The translations under genes were made by a program, and so were the position numbers. Shown piece by piece: positions 44,181 to 57,300 of a stretch of 64,000 bases of DNA. Numbering within the stretch: position 1 is the first letter of the stretch; each line of letters opens with the position of its first letter. The notes under the pieces are model-generated. The model ran no database searches. It was not told the DNA's origin and was given only the letters and a program-made list of their open reading frames with translations. The DNA is taken from contig LR746268.1 in NCBI GenBank assembly GCA_902729315.2, positions 4,581,501 to 4,645,500 on the forward strand, in the 5' to 3' direction. This DNA is from Spirodela intermedia (taxonomy: Eukaryota; Streptophyta; Magnoliopsida; Alismatales; Araceae).

Positions 44181-47100
44181 GTACGTCAACTCTTATGTTC
44201 ACTTAAAGAAAAAAATCCGACTATATACTTTATTTCTTAAATTAAAATTATAATCACACCGTTGTTCCAACTATATTTGTTGAGCTTAATATTAATAAAT
44301 AATTATCTTGGTACACCTTAATATGATAACCAGAGGCAAGAAATTGCACCGACAAGAGTTTTTGGCTCATGGAACTTTGGCTACTGATATTCCGGCATAT
44401 ATTCCCTGCTAGAAGGCCCTCCTCCCTCCAACAAGAATACGGTAAGGAATCGATTTGATTCATTCCAGGGCTCGTCTCCATTCTCAGATTTTCGTTGAAA
44501 CATGAAAATCATGAAACTTAGTTTATGCCATTTACGTTTGGCGTTGTCTTATGGGCATGGGAATTATTTTCTTGGCGTGCTGAAGGCATTTTTTCTCTCA
44601 CCTTATCACTAGAGTAAGGCAATCGCTGACCTCAATATTCAAGCCAGTTTAAGTAATTTTCGAGTTTTTTTTCTCACTTAATCAGATTATGGAAGGCTAA
44701 CCAAACCCGTAGAGTAATTGGTTTGATTGGGATGAGATGCATTGGACATTACATATATATATTTATTTCATTTTCTAATATTCTTGGTTAAAAAATGTTC
44801 AGTGTGACCCCCTTTTTTCAGTCATTCTGAAATGTTTTTCCATTTATTGTTTATTCAATCATCAAAATACACACTCTCCATGGATCCATCCATCCATGGT
44901 CGGATTCAGACAACGGTGTTCATATTGGGGGTGGCAATCTACCCATGATGAGCGCCTCTTGTTTGCCTTCTCGTCGAGCAAATGGTGCAGTTCTTGTGGC
45001 AGCGGTTGTGGATAGAGCCTCATCTTTCTTGAAGGATTCGTCCCCATTGCCGAACAAACCCTGCTCGAAATGCCTCCTCGTCGGGCACACGGTGCAGTTC
45101 TTGTCTGTCAATAGTCGTCGACAACCGGTAGAAGCCGTCACCAAACCGACCCATAAAGCGATCGCGGCCGAGTGACACCTACGTGAGACATGTTGATGCT
45201 GAAGGAGGCGAGAAGTTGACGGGCCGTTCTTGGAGCTGCTCTGATTGATAGGCTGGGAGTATCGACAAAGTGTGAAGACGACGACCGTTTGAGAGGAGGA
45301 GAAATTTCATGAGACGAAGGAAAAAAAAAAAGAACAATTTTTTATATATATTTTTTAAGAAGTCTAATAAATTCAGATGGTTACTATGAGTATTCCACGC
45401 AATTTCAGTTATTTTTTTGCGATAGTAACGGTGGTTATTTGAAAGCAACGCTGCACCCGTTTGGAAGACATTTTTTAATGGCATGGGTGTCGCATTGATT
45501 ATTCTAGAAGTTGACAAAAGACACCAAAAGCTACGTATGATAGAAGTGGAAGGGCGAGAAGGTGACCCTAAATGGGACCTGCCCAGGGACCTCCTACCCT
45601 TAGGTGCCGGATCGTCATCGCCCTCTCTAAGATATAAGTTTCCTAGTGAATATTTCAGTGCAACATTATATCAGCACAAATAATAGAGGACAAGGTAGGG
45701 ATTTAACTAGAACGATACAATATGGCATCTGGAAATGAAGATCAAGACAAGGGAATTGGCCGCCGTTTGTCGACTGCGCTCGAATCCTTTGCTAGATCGC
45801 GCTCCTCCAGATCTTGTAAGGTCTTCCCTAAGATTCTGATTGGCGGTGGGATTATCTTAGTCCAGAAATGATAAATTATTTGTGGGTGTTGATGGTGAGC
45901 TTCATCCCGCAATAATTAAGATACTTGTTTATAAATTAAGAGGTTCTTAATCGAGGTTATTGGGGGTTGTCCTTGTCAAGGTTCGTCAGCTTGGATCGGG
46001 AGGATCCCTTTCGAAGCAGCTCGAGATGTTGCCTCCGAGTAATGGCCATCACATGTTACGATTAGCAGCCTGGATCAACATACCCTCCCCCTCCCCTCCC
46101 TTCGGATAGACAAAGAGAATACGCAAACGTCCATGTGCAAGTCGTGTTCTTCATGTACTTGATGTTTCTCCATTCGAAGAGACGAATCTCCAAGCAAGCT
46201 CCTGTCAAGCTGTGCACAGCCCATAGCCCCCCTCTGGGATTCTCTCTGGGGAGGAAATCGCGTCGGTGGATGGGATGGGCGCTGACCATCTCCTAGAACC
46301 TCGGCGTTGAATGACCGTGGAAACGACGTCATTACACCCGTAGAGCGGCTCGTTGTGCAACGTGAAACGGTGTGGATAAACCTACCTGACCGATCTTCAT
46401 GTTCGCCGTCTCTATCTCTCTCTCTCCGCCTTCAAGAAACGTATATGCATCTGAATAGAGTATACATGCGGAGTATGGAGAGGAACGAAGGCAGCATAAT
46501 ACAGTTGCTGTTGGGTCGTCACCCACGGATGCTGAAAGGGAGGACCTTGACGTCAACGACGAGGGGCGCTGGGCACTTGTGGGGGTACTTCACCAACTCC
46601 TCGGCTCCATCCGGGGGTCTACCGGCGATGGGAGACTCATTTTGACGAGAGATGAAGGCCGTCGACCCATTTTGGGCTGGTCTCGTCTGTCGTAATGTGT
46701 GCAATAATTATGCGACCCCCCCCCCCTCTCTCCCCCCTCGCTTCGCTCGATTCGCCTGCTGTGGCGCGCCCATCTCTCATGGCGGCGAAGCCAGAGCACC
46801 GACGATGTTCCATGGGCGACCCAGCCAGGCAGGATAGCCAAAATTTCCACGATAATAGAAGAAGGGCCCATGGAAGAAGACAAGCCCGGTACGGGGCGGC
46901 GTGGATGGGAGGGCAAGGGACGAAGACGGTCCCGTAAACCCTCCCACCCGCCGGGCCCCCTCCTCCGACCGACACACCCCCCAATGGGAAGCTTCATAGA
47001 AGGTGAGTCTGCGTGCCCGGCGCTGCAGAGAGAGGGATATTGGTTGGCGGCGTCCGGGATGGGCCCATGCGTCGGGGGAGACGAGTGGCACATGCTCCAC

Positions 47101-48368
47101 CGCTCGGACAGATGGGCTCCTCTTTTATTTATTCCAGTCTTTACAGAAGACAGCTTCTATGCAGTGGCAGCATTCAAGAGACTCCGGGAAGAACGGGTTG
47201 GGCTCACGCGGAAACAGTTCCTATTATTCTATTCGGACCGACTGCTGGACGGCGTCGCCAGGGAGAGCGTGGGGGGGAGGGAGAATGTTCTTGCCAAAAC
47301 TTTCTTTATCTCCCTTGGAATTCAGCCCCGCCTTCCCGCGTATCAGTTCAATCATGGATATGAGCCCCCATCGCATAAAACTCGCCGAATTACTTACCCT
47401 CTCTAAACTGTCAACGCCCCCTCAATTAGTCTGGACTAACAACGATTACAACTTAAATACGATCGATACCCAACTTCATCAATCAATGCTTGCCACTTGT
47501 AGGAGAGTCATACGGGCTTTTTCTTTGGGTCAAAGAAGATCCCCTTTTTTTTTTTTAACTGTACGAGGCGGCGGAGGATCCGCTCTTTAATATCAAAAGT
47601 CAGAGCTGCGTATTCTACTCCGCGCAACGGGGGGTCAGCTCCGTATGGTGTGGACGGAGGATTTCTTCCTCGAAGAGAAATGAGCTGTAAAACGGCGGCG
47701 GGGAGGAAGCCGTTTGTATGGTGCGTCGGCGAGCCGTTTGACTCGCCCCGGTTCCTCCTCCATCCAGTCAGTGCTTCTCCGTCCTCAGCTATCCAACATT
47801 TGGTCGGTGCGTCTATAGGTTGGCTGGGCCTATTTTTATTGTGCTAAGAGTTGGGCAATCTAGAGAGAGAGAGAGAGATGTCAGGTAGGCAACTGTGGAG
47901 AGTCATACGGCAGGGGAAATGATGGCCTCCAAATTGGCGATCTATACACTGTTGGCGTATAGTTGGTCTCGGAACTGTCACGGCCCATTGTTCTTCAGCT
48001 TTCATGTACAGGACGAAGGTTTTAAATATACAAGTGAATGTACAGAGAATCTCACCTTCTTATTTCTTCTCTCTCCTCCACCCCGCGCCGATTCTCTCTC
48101 TAAAAGGGAATAGAAAGCGCGAGGTCGCCCCCGACACGGAGGACGCTTAATGGGCTCCCTCCGAGAACTCGGACCAACAGCCGCATCTGCCCAGCCCATC
48201 GCGTTCCGTCCAAAAATGGAAATGTTCTTCTTCACTCAGTCGAATATATCTTGCACTTCGATTATGCTATGCTGGCTGAAAATATCCGGAGAGAGAAAAA
48301 ATACGGAGTGCATTAGATAAATAAAACTGGACCAAGGAAATTACTTTTTTTTTTTTCGAGGCTTCTTC
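44181..48368. other. Long stretch without an identified gene
   Basis: About 4.2 kb of mixed AT-rich and GC-rich patches up to the RAD50 stop codon. A near-duplicate phrase (catggtgcagttcttg-like) occurs at about 44975-44996 and 45080-45102. A possible short first exon starts at ATG 45722 (MASGNEDQDKGIGRRL..., ending CTT|GTAAGG at 45815). A GA repeat lies at about 47861-47879. The long ORFs at 46.6-47.4 kb overlap each other on both strands and carry no recognisable domain. Confidence 0.45.
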
Positions 48369-51300
48369 TTACTGTTCATCCTTTGTGACGCGATAATATT
48401 TCTCGGCGTGCTGGCGCTGCCCGATCAGCTGGGCAAATCTCTCGTCGTGGGTAATGACGATCAGTTGGAAGTTCTCCTGACCCTTCCGGTCTTCCATTAT
48501 TCTGGCCAAGGAGACCACGACGAGAAAGTCAAGGATATGGTTAAGGTCAACTGCCCGAGGGAGCTGGCGGGCAGGAGTTACCTCAGAAGCGCCGCAGCCA
48601 GGCTTTCAGTGTTCGGCCCGTCCAGATTGGTGGTGGGTTCATCGAGCGCTAGAATGCCGCAGTTGAGGCAGAATGTCTCCGCCAGAGCCAGCCTTATTAT
48701 GAGTGAAGCTAACACCTGGAAGAAGCCGTTAATCATCATGAATGGGAGAAATTTCCCAGGAAACATCGATCCGAGGTTCTTTGAGTGGCGAGAAAATGGC
48801 TGCAATTGTCGGAATCCAGAAGTCAAAACAGCATCAAGAATCAGAGTTATGGTGGAGCCGGGTCAACGCGGCTAATATTGCCTTCAAAAGAGTATCATCT
48901 CTTCACTTGAAGTGTCGACTCAATACGAAGAAATACGATGAAACAAGCGTGCCTGAGAGTGTGTCCTCTCTCCTTTTCTTTCCTTTTTTTTTTTTTTTGA
49001 GAAAAAAATGGTTGCATTAAAGGGGATCGAAATATGAAATTCTTGAATGTCCAGGTCCTTCGTGATATCCCAAGTCAAGAAAATGAAAAGAAAAACTGCC
49101 ATAAAAGTTTTCATCCAAAGATCTACAACAAGGAGCCGACTGTTCTCCAGAGCTCCATACATCTCCTCCCCATGATTATGTTACCTTCCCTGGCGACAGC
49201 GTAGTCATACACCGAACAGAGAGAAACCATAATCTACCAAGCTAACATTGATCGGGGCCGTAATTAATCATATTTATAAATAATGCATACATTTATCGTC
49301 AACATTGTGCAAGTTTGATGATTAAATGTTATTCCTGGGATGAACGAAAAATAAAAAAGTTTTAAATATACTTGGGCCAGCTAGAAAAGCCGACAGAAGA
49401 GGACAATATTTTTAAGCCAGACGGTCTAGGAAAAGATAGAGTGAGCCCGAATCAGAGGACCCCAAAAGTGTGTACTTAGGAAGCATAGAAAGGGCAAAGG
49501 AGTGATACCTTCTGACCAGCACTGCACCTTCCACGCATTTCTAGCTCAGCATCTCCGGTCTGCATCAGTACCTGTGGTACCGGTTCATCAAAGGATGGTG
49601 TCAGCATTCGCTGAAACATGTGAATTAGACCAAAATATGCCTTGACTAACCCTGTAGCTGTAGGATCTAGTCCCAGCGCCTTCAGAATCAGAATGAATAC
49701 TAATGTAATCGATATCCTGTCCTCTATATGTTTGCTGCCATAATTCCCTGATAATCTTGTTTATCTCTTCCATTTTCATTGTGTGAAAACGCATCAGCGC
49801 CCTGCGAATGAAATATAGCCAAAGCCCAAAGCCAAGTAAACCAATTGATGCAATGAATACTTATAGTGACAGCTCGAGCAGATGATTCAACAGCATTCAA
49901 TGTAAGAATCAACAGAATTATTTGAACTAAAGGTAAAAAAACGATATTAAATGTCGGCTATGTAGCAGGGTGATTGACAAGTAACTTACTTGTCAAGTGC
50001 ATTATAATATCTGTCCAAATCTTTATTTGCCATTTCAGTTGTCTGCCGTAGAAGTTAGTCAAGGAATGTCAGTGCAGAAACCAAGGTGAGAAACCCAGTT
50101 ATGAGAAGAGAGACAAAAACCTTGAGTTGAATAAGCTGATTAAAGTATCTCTTGTCAATGTCATTGTATTGTGTTTGCTTAAGTTCCAGTTTGCTCTTTG
50201 ACATATTACTTTGATACACTGAAACTGTGCCATGAAACCTATTTAGCTGCATAAGGCGGAACATCAGTGTCGCACGAACGAAATAATCACAAGATAAACA
50301 CTTATTCACCATTACCACATGTGAATAACACATTCACATAAAGCGAGAAAACCATTAAAAAGGCAACGCTTCCATGAGCAACTGCTCTAAGAGCCTCTCA
50401 CGATTCTTTATGTTATAATAAGTTCAAATTTAATTCCACTGGGTCAGCATAGGATGCATTACTTTGGAAGGGAATGAAGAAGATCATAATGCCTACCATG
50501 CAACACTCCAAGATACAGAGATACAAAAATTAATTTGACAAGATGCCCTGGATACTGCCCCTCACTGTTACTATTTTTTCACCAAACAAGATCTTGAAAT
50601 ACTTTTTTTCCTGAAGTATTATGCAAGCCTTATAGTTATAGAAAATTCGACAGCATGATGACACAATTTAATCGGTGCCCGTGAAAATAAATGTACAGAA
50701 CTAAAAGAGCACCTAGAAGAACTCCAATCAACCACTCAATACTACCGTCAATATCCACTGGAAGCGCCTTAAAAAAGTCGAATGCATTATTTCTAAATAT
50801 CACCAGGCATTTATATCCAGGTATAAGCCACCCAAAACTCAAAAAATGTGAATCTCGGAGACCAAAATTTTAAATATCACAAGTCAAATGCTCATTATTT
50901 CTAAGTGTTGGCGCTTGCCATCTTTCCAAGTAGGAGGTTGGTCAAAACATTGGAGTTCGCTGGCGGAACTAGATAACACATGAATAATGGGTCAATACAT
51001 TCATAATGATGCTAAGACTGCCAAGCCCAAGGAAGAATCAAAAGCGTAAGGATGCTCCGTAATTCAAAAACAACGAGCCTTTCAGAAATCATGGGAAAAA
51101 ATTCAATGATTAAAGTTAAATAGGCTTGAGAAGTGTTTATCTTATCACTTCAAAAATATTGGCACATGCTCGTGTGCATGATCATACAGTGCATACGTTA
51201 TACAGAAATATAATTCATGTATAGTTAATACATAAAAACATTTGTGCGCAGGATTCTCATGATAAAGAATAGTTCAGAGACTACAATGATTTTGGAAAGC

Positions 51301-54300
51301 GTCAATTACTTGTGTTGTGGCGCAATTTTTCGCACTCTGACACATCTATGTATGGCTATTTCCGTATCTAAATATATATATATAGGTTCACAGTTTTTTA
51401 ACCCTAAAAACTCATTTAATCACAAAAAAATGCTCTATACTTTTCCCTGCTTTCTGTTGATCCAAACATGGTTACTTTACCACCTGAAAAAAATTGAACC
51501 TGCAGAGAATAGCCTATGGCCATCCATAGAAATCTGTATGTAGATGAAAAAAGCCCAATCATGAAAAAGAACTCACGTTATTTTTAGGAAATGATATTAA
51601 TTGAGCAATTTTCACCGTTTCATAAAAAGTAAATCAACAATTAACCCGAAAAATTAGGACAGTGACTAGTGATTACCTCAGAAAGAAGTCTCTCCTTTTC
51701 TTTCAAATGTCTTTTAAGCTCAGCTTCGACTGCTGAAACCCCACCGATGCTCAGTATTTTATCATCCAACGATTCTATCTGATGAGTGAGTTCCTCTACT
51801 TCAGCTTTCGTCTTTCTATAATTGAGGTTGTCGTCAATATTTCTTTTTAATTGATCCTGATTTCTCAGCAACTCTTTACTTTTATTCAATTCAGCAGAAA
51901 TTTCCTGTTTCCTGTCCTCACAATTCTGTAGTTGTGTTTCAGAGGCTGAATTCTTCTCTTGCAATTCCTGAAGCTTTTCTCCTTTCTTTGAATCAATGTA
52001 ACTAGTCAAACATCCAAAAAAAATAAGGCAGTGAGAATATGAAACAAGGGAATACTTGTCTATGGCCGTCAGGTATATATGAATGGGAAGTGTTTTCTTT
52101 GACTTGAGATGATCACTATGTTTCCATAATAGACCAATCCTGAGAACAAGGCAAGGGCTAAGATATAAATACATGGGCTCAAAAACGTACTCTTTAATCT
52201 TTGACACATGTGTCAAAAGCATATCAATTTCTTGTTGGTAGGTCCTTTTAACTTCAGCCTGCTCATCATATTCCTGTTGAAGTTTCAGAAGCAAATCTGA
52301 ATGATCCTGCAGAACCTTCTCTTTCTCCTTTGACAAAGGAATTAAAGCTGCTTCTAAGTGCTGAAAATTTGTATACAAGAAAATGAAAAGGAAAAATATT
52401 ATCCCAAAAGAAAGATGTCATCATATACGGTAATTAGGTCAGTTTCAACAACAATAGAAATTTATTATCACTATTTATACGAAATAGGATAAGAATAATA
52501 ACATCGACATTAAAGAAACATCAATCCATACTGCAACATATTGAAAAAGGAACCAGACTAATCATCTACCATGTTCTATAGGCCTATTTGCCATCCCACA
52601 CAGATAAGAATGCTGATTCCCCATTGCACAGAAAAAATGACAGAACTCTGCATAAAAAAAGAGTAGTTTACTTATAGCAGTTTCTAGAGTAAAAAAGAAT
52701 AATGAAATAAACAAACACGGTGTTTCAAGGATTCATATTTTCATACTTTCATAACATTATTAATGGAGCAGTGAAGAACTTGCATCATTTACGATGTAAC
52801 CACACTAAAATAGCTTTATTAAACTGACCGAATCAAACATAATAATTTATTATAACATTTCATGTATTTTATCGCTGCACCTCTCGAAATTGATAACCAT
52901 AATGATCAATAATTTCCTTCCGTGGAAAGATCTAGATGAAGAATCATCGTTTCGATAGAGCATTCCCGGTCATCTTGGAGATTGTATGCAACGCTAGTTA
53001 TTAACTCAGTACAATCAGGCTCAAGCCAACTATTAGGTATCCAGTCAAGACCCACTAATTGAACCTCCACCTAACCTAAAGAGTTGCCAACCAACTGGAA
53101 AATGGGCAGAGGACCCAAAAGATAACAATCTAGTCTTAACTACTGTACATGAAAAATATTTCCCAAGGCAAATTGAAAAATATAAAATGAAATAGTAAGA
53201 CCACCTTCTCATCAAATTCAACTTGAATTTTTTCCTCTTCAAGGTGAATGATTTCCTCGTCGGCCTTCTTAATTTTATGCAATATACCTGATGCTTTCAG
53301 CTTCTCCTCCCTAAGGGAGTGCCACCGCATCTGTGCATTTGACAAGTCACTGCTCATATACTTTTGCTCATCCCTCAGTTTGTCCATCTCACCATGCAAA
53401 GTTTCCCTGGTTGCCAGAAAAAAATATATTTTCTAAACATCTCAAACATATACAACACAAGCATAGCTGATTTTTTAGTCCACAAGACATAAGAATAAAC
53501 AAAACCAAAGCTTCATCTGCATGCTTTTACAATGTCAAATGTGATATGCTAAGGGGGTCCAATACACACAACCAAATGAGAATCCACAGAGAAACCATAT
53601 CTTAAATAAGAATGTACTAAATAGGCGCCAGTCTCTCGCGAAATTGGTCATTCGCTCAAACTTTATTAACTGAATCTACTGAAACCCTTTTATTGATTAG
53701 TTGAATGAAGGTCAGTGCTTAATTATAAATTCATCTTTCTTTCTTCTAGTTATGCCAGGCCTTTTGATGATCACAAATTAGAAAAATGAAAGAAAATTAT
53801 CTTTTCATAACATTGCATCTGACCGGCAATATCTTCAGATAATTAGACAATGTATAACATATTACATGAATCCACTTTAATTAGACATTGTATAACACAT
53901 TACATGAATCCACTTCAAAATATGATCACGCTCGATTATTTATATTCCAAGTTATGACATGATGTTAGAGACAAACCTGCCAGTACAAGGAAACCTGAAT
54001 CCAAGTCATCCATTGTCAATCCAATAACATGACCCATTTTGAATTTCTATAGAAGATGTTGCGATCCTTGATATTTATTTCAATACATCAAAAACTTCTC
54101 TAAATGGTAAGAACCAACTTTCAAATTTCATGATGTTAAACGTGCCTTTTAAAACTAAGCAATCATTTATATTTTGACCTTTTTTAACCATGCGGCTATG
54201 AGAAAAATTAAGGGAAAAAAAGGACAAAACAAGGAATAGAAGTGGAGGTGGCTCTTCATGGCCCATGTGCCAACGGTCCCATGGCCCGCTCACACCTGAG

Positions 54301-57300
54301 GAGAGACCTGACAGTTATCGGAATAATCTGTAGCTTTCCTGACACCGAATGATTTCTAGGGGTGATAATTTCTCATTTTTAATCATATTTCCGTCTCTCC
54401 ATCTGTACTTGTTAACTCTTTTAGTTCTTTTGCCAGAAAGAACTAACGGCCGACCAGCCAAGTATACTGAAAATATTCAGAATTCTAACCTGGTTTCTGT
54501 TTTCTGGAACTCTGAAAGGAAGTATAACACATAAATCCAGACCAGGAACAAACGAATAATGTAAATTATATTTGACTCTATGTTCTTACCAAAAGGCGTC
54601 ACATAATCCTTTAATATCCATGATCCTCTGTAGATGATCATAAAAAACATGCTGTTTAATTGATGTGTTTTACACTACGACCAATGCATTTTTAGTTTAC
54701 CCAGTGTAGAAGAACCTTCAAACGAAGTGAGAAAGGTAGAAACTAGGAAAACCCAGGTGTTGACAAAGAGAAGAAAGGAGAATAGATGGAGGCCCAAAAA
54801 ACCCAAGGCCAAACGGTGGAGAGTCTATCTCGTTCTCACATTCGTCCCAACGGGTAATGCTATTTATATAGACTCAACAGCACAAGTTTAGTTGACTCAT
54901 GATGAATTCGAGACTTAATAGGTTAGTGGGCCTAAACAAGGACCAAGATTTAATGCGCCCACGTAACTGTACCGTCAAGAAACAAAGAAAAGATATATGG
55001 TTCTCGACACCTACTAACCTAATCTTACTGCATGGACAACGTCAATTGTAAAACTTCTCCATTTCCTGGATTTCCTTTATTTCTCATACTTCACACCCTT
55101 AGCCAACCATGTTACATAAAGTACCCTGAGATCCCGTTCATTTATAGATTCATTCTGTAGAATCCAGAAATTAATATTACAATGGTCAGTAGGAAAGGGG
55201 ATGAAGGGCATGCTTGAAGAGTATCTTTGGTGAAGAATACCACTTTTGTACTCGATACTACTAAAAGAGCATGCAGGCTTTCACTATCATCAAAGAAAGT
55301 ATTCATTTATCAAGTCGATATTAGGTTCCAGGAATGGAAACCTTCCGACTTTTGAGGGAATATTCACAGAAGGTTTGTGCTTTCAGATATCAAAAGAAAT
55401 GGTAGTCATGAAATTATCTTACACCAACTCCCAAGTATCCGTTACATCATAATTAATGCTCGTTTCAAAACAAAGAAGAACAAATACAACATAGAGCAGC
55501 CATTCTCCAATGCATACATGTGATGCATCCCACACAAGGTCTATTTAATAAAAAACAGATGGCTTTCAATGACATAAGGACATAAATCTTTTAGACAATG
55601 TATTAAACTAAGCAACCAGAACAAAGACGATTTGCTTTCCCCGCTGGGGTTGGCTTTGAGGACTGGAGAAATCGTGTAACTGGCACATGACAACCGGAAG
55701 CAGAGGGAAGAAATTAGCTTGAACGGGCAAAAGCAATGAATTAATGATCTTCTCCTAACTATGAATGCTAGAAGGGCTACGAAATCTGATAGAAATTGAC
55801 GCACCTCTCCACACTGAACCTCCTTCCATTGAAAAGAAAGTGAAGAGTTTACAAGAAGAATTTCCCTATTTAATGAGGAACGAACAACGCCAGTTGAGAC
55901 TAAAAAGAAAAGAGATTTGGTACTTAGTGGAGACACGAACCAACTTCGTACAATACAGTTTATGCATCACGTCAATTTGGCAAGGCTACAACTTGATCAT
56001 GTAAGATTCCCCGTAATGTAAACCTTTAACTAGTGTGAGTCAGCTTTTGGACGCAGTGAAACTATATCATGTATGTGCCCAATGATAATATAAATCAAAT
56101 AAGAGAGATTAACGTCAAATCTAAATAATGCCTGTCAGACACCTTTTCATTTGAAGGGCATTAAGTTGGTTCTGAATTTCCTCCATTGTCTTTACACCTT
56201 GCCCTCTTGCATCAAGCTTATATTCCAAATCCTCAACCTGCTCTTGTAAATTTTGCATGTCGAACAAAAGTTTATCTGCAGCTTCCACAGGTTGCACTAA
56301 AATCTCAACAGCATCCTTCTCAGCTTTAACATGCGCTAGAACACCTACAAGCTGCATCAAGAAAGAACATTACATCACCGATGCATCCAACATTAAAAAT
56401 CAAATGATACACATACCCTGGTAAGTATTAACAAATTTAAACATACAAATAACTAACCAAATTTATTCTAAGAAGCTTAACAAGACGACTCGAAAAAAAA
56501 CTATGTTGGTATTCTGCAACCAATAAAAGAGGAATATTAGTAACACAATGTCCTTGGTAACCAGTTGACAGTTACCAAGGATCAAGAAATTGAATCTGGT
56601 ATCTGAGATTGATAGGGACACAATCCAACCAATAATGAATTATGTTGGTCTAATTGATCAATGAGAGGGAAAAAATAGCGCACATTTATTTTAACAAACC
56701 TAAGGGTCTTAATGCGACTTTTCAGAAAATGATTGAAATATAAAGACTACTTCTGGCCAAGATAAAGTCTAGTAAAAATGTTCGATTCATCTATACTATG
56801 ACCTGGTGAAGAAAAGGGAAAGAAAGAATAACCAAGCAGGGAATGCAGTGGTAACCACAAAACGTAGAGATACGGATAGAAACAATGACTCTAGATGGCT
56901 GTGGAGGATGGCATCAAGCGAGATTGGTGCAAGGAATGGAGATGGCCAGATAAGACGTAAAATAATAGAGACGGGGGTTGTCTATGAAGCACTTTTTTCC
57001 CCAAAGAGGTCCAAACCACCCAATTTTGATCCTTTTTGCTTCATATTTGGGACCCCTTGAAATTAAAAAAGGATTGACCTGTTCAGAGTAAAATTGGTCG
57101 ATCCTGAAATCCTTACTGGTGGCATGGAGGCAGCTCATCTTAAACAAAGTGTTAGAAACAGCGATCAGACAAGGGAGCTACCCAATCAGCTATATTTATT
57201 AGGATCTAGGGATATATACATGATCAATTTGACGCAGACTCAACTCAGGATCGGGAAGCTTCACCAGATATCCGTGATTTGCGTCACCCTGCGTTATGCT

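Noticed and set aside
46590-47406. Overlapping 107-195-codon frames on both strands
   Set aside because: They overlap in all frames, have proline/arginine-rich random composition, no start context and no family resemblance.
55765-56004. 79-codon plus-strand frame in a RAD50 intron
   Set aside because: Its charged composition looked coiled-coil-like, but it is on the strand opposite to RAD50 and is absent from the RAD50 sequence order, which is already complete across this intron.
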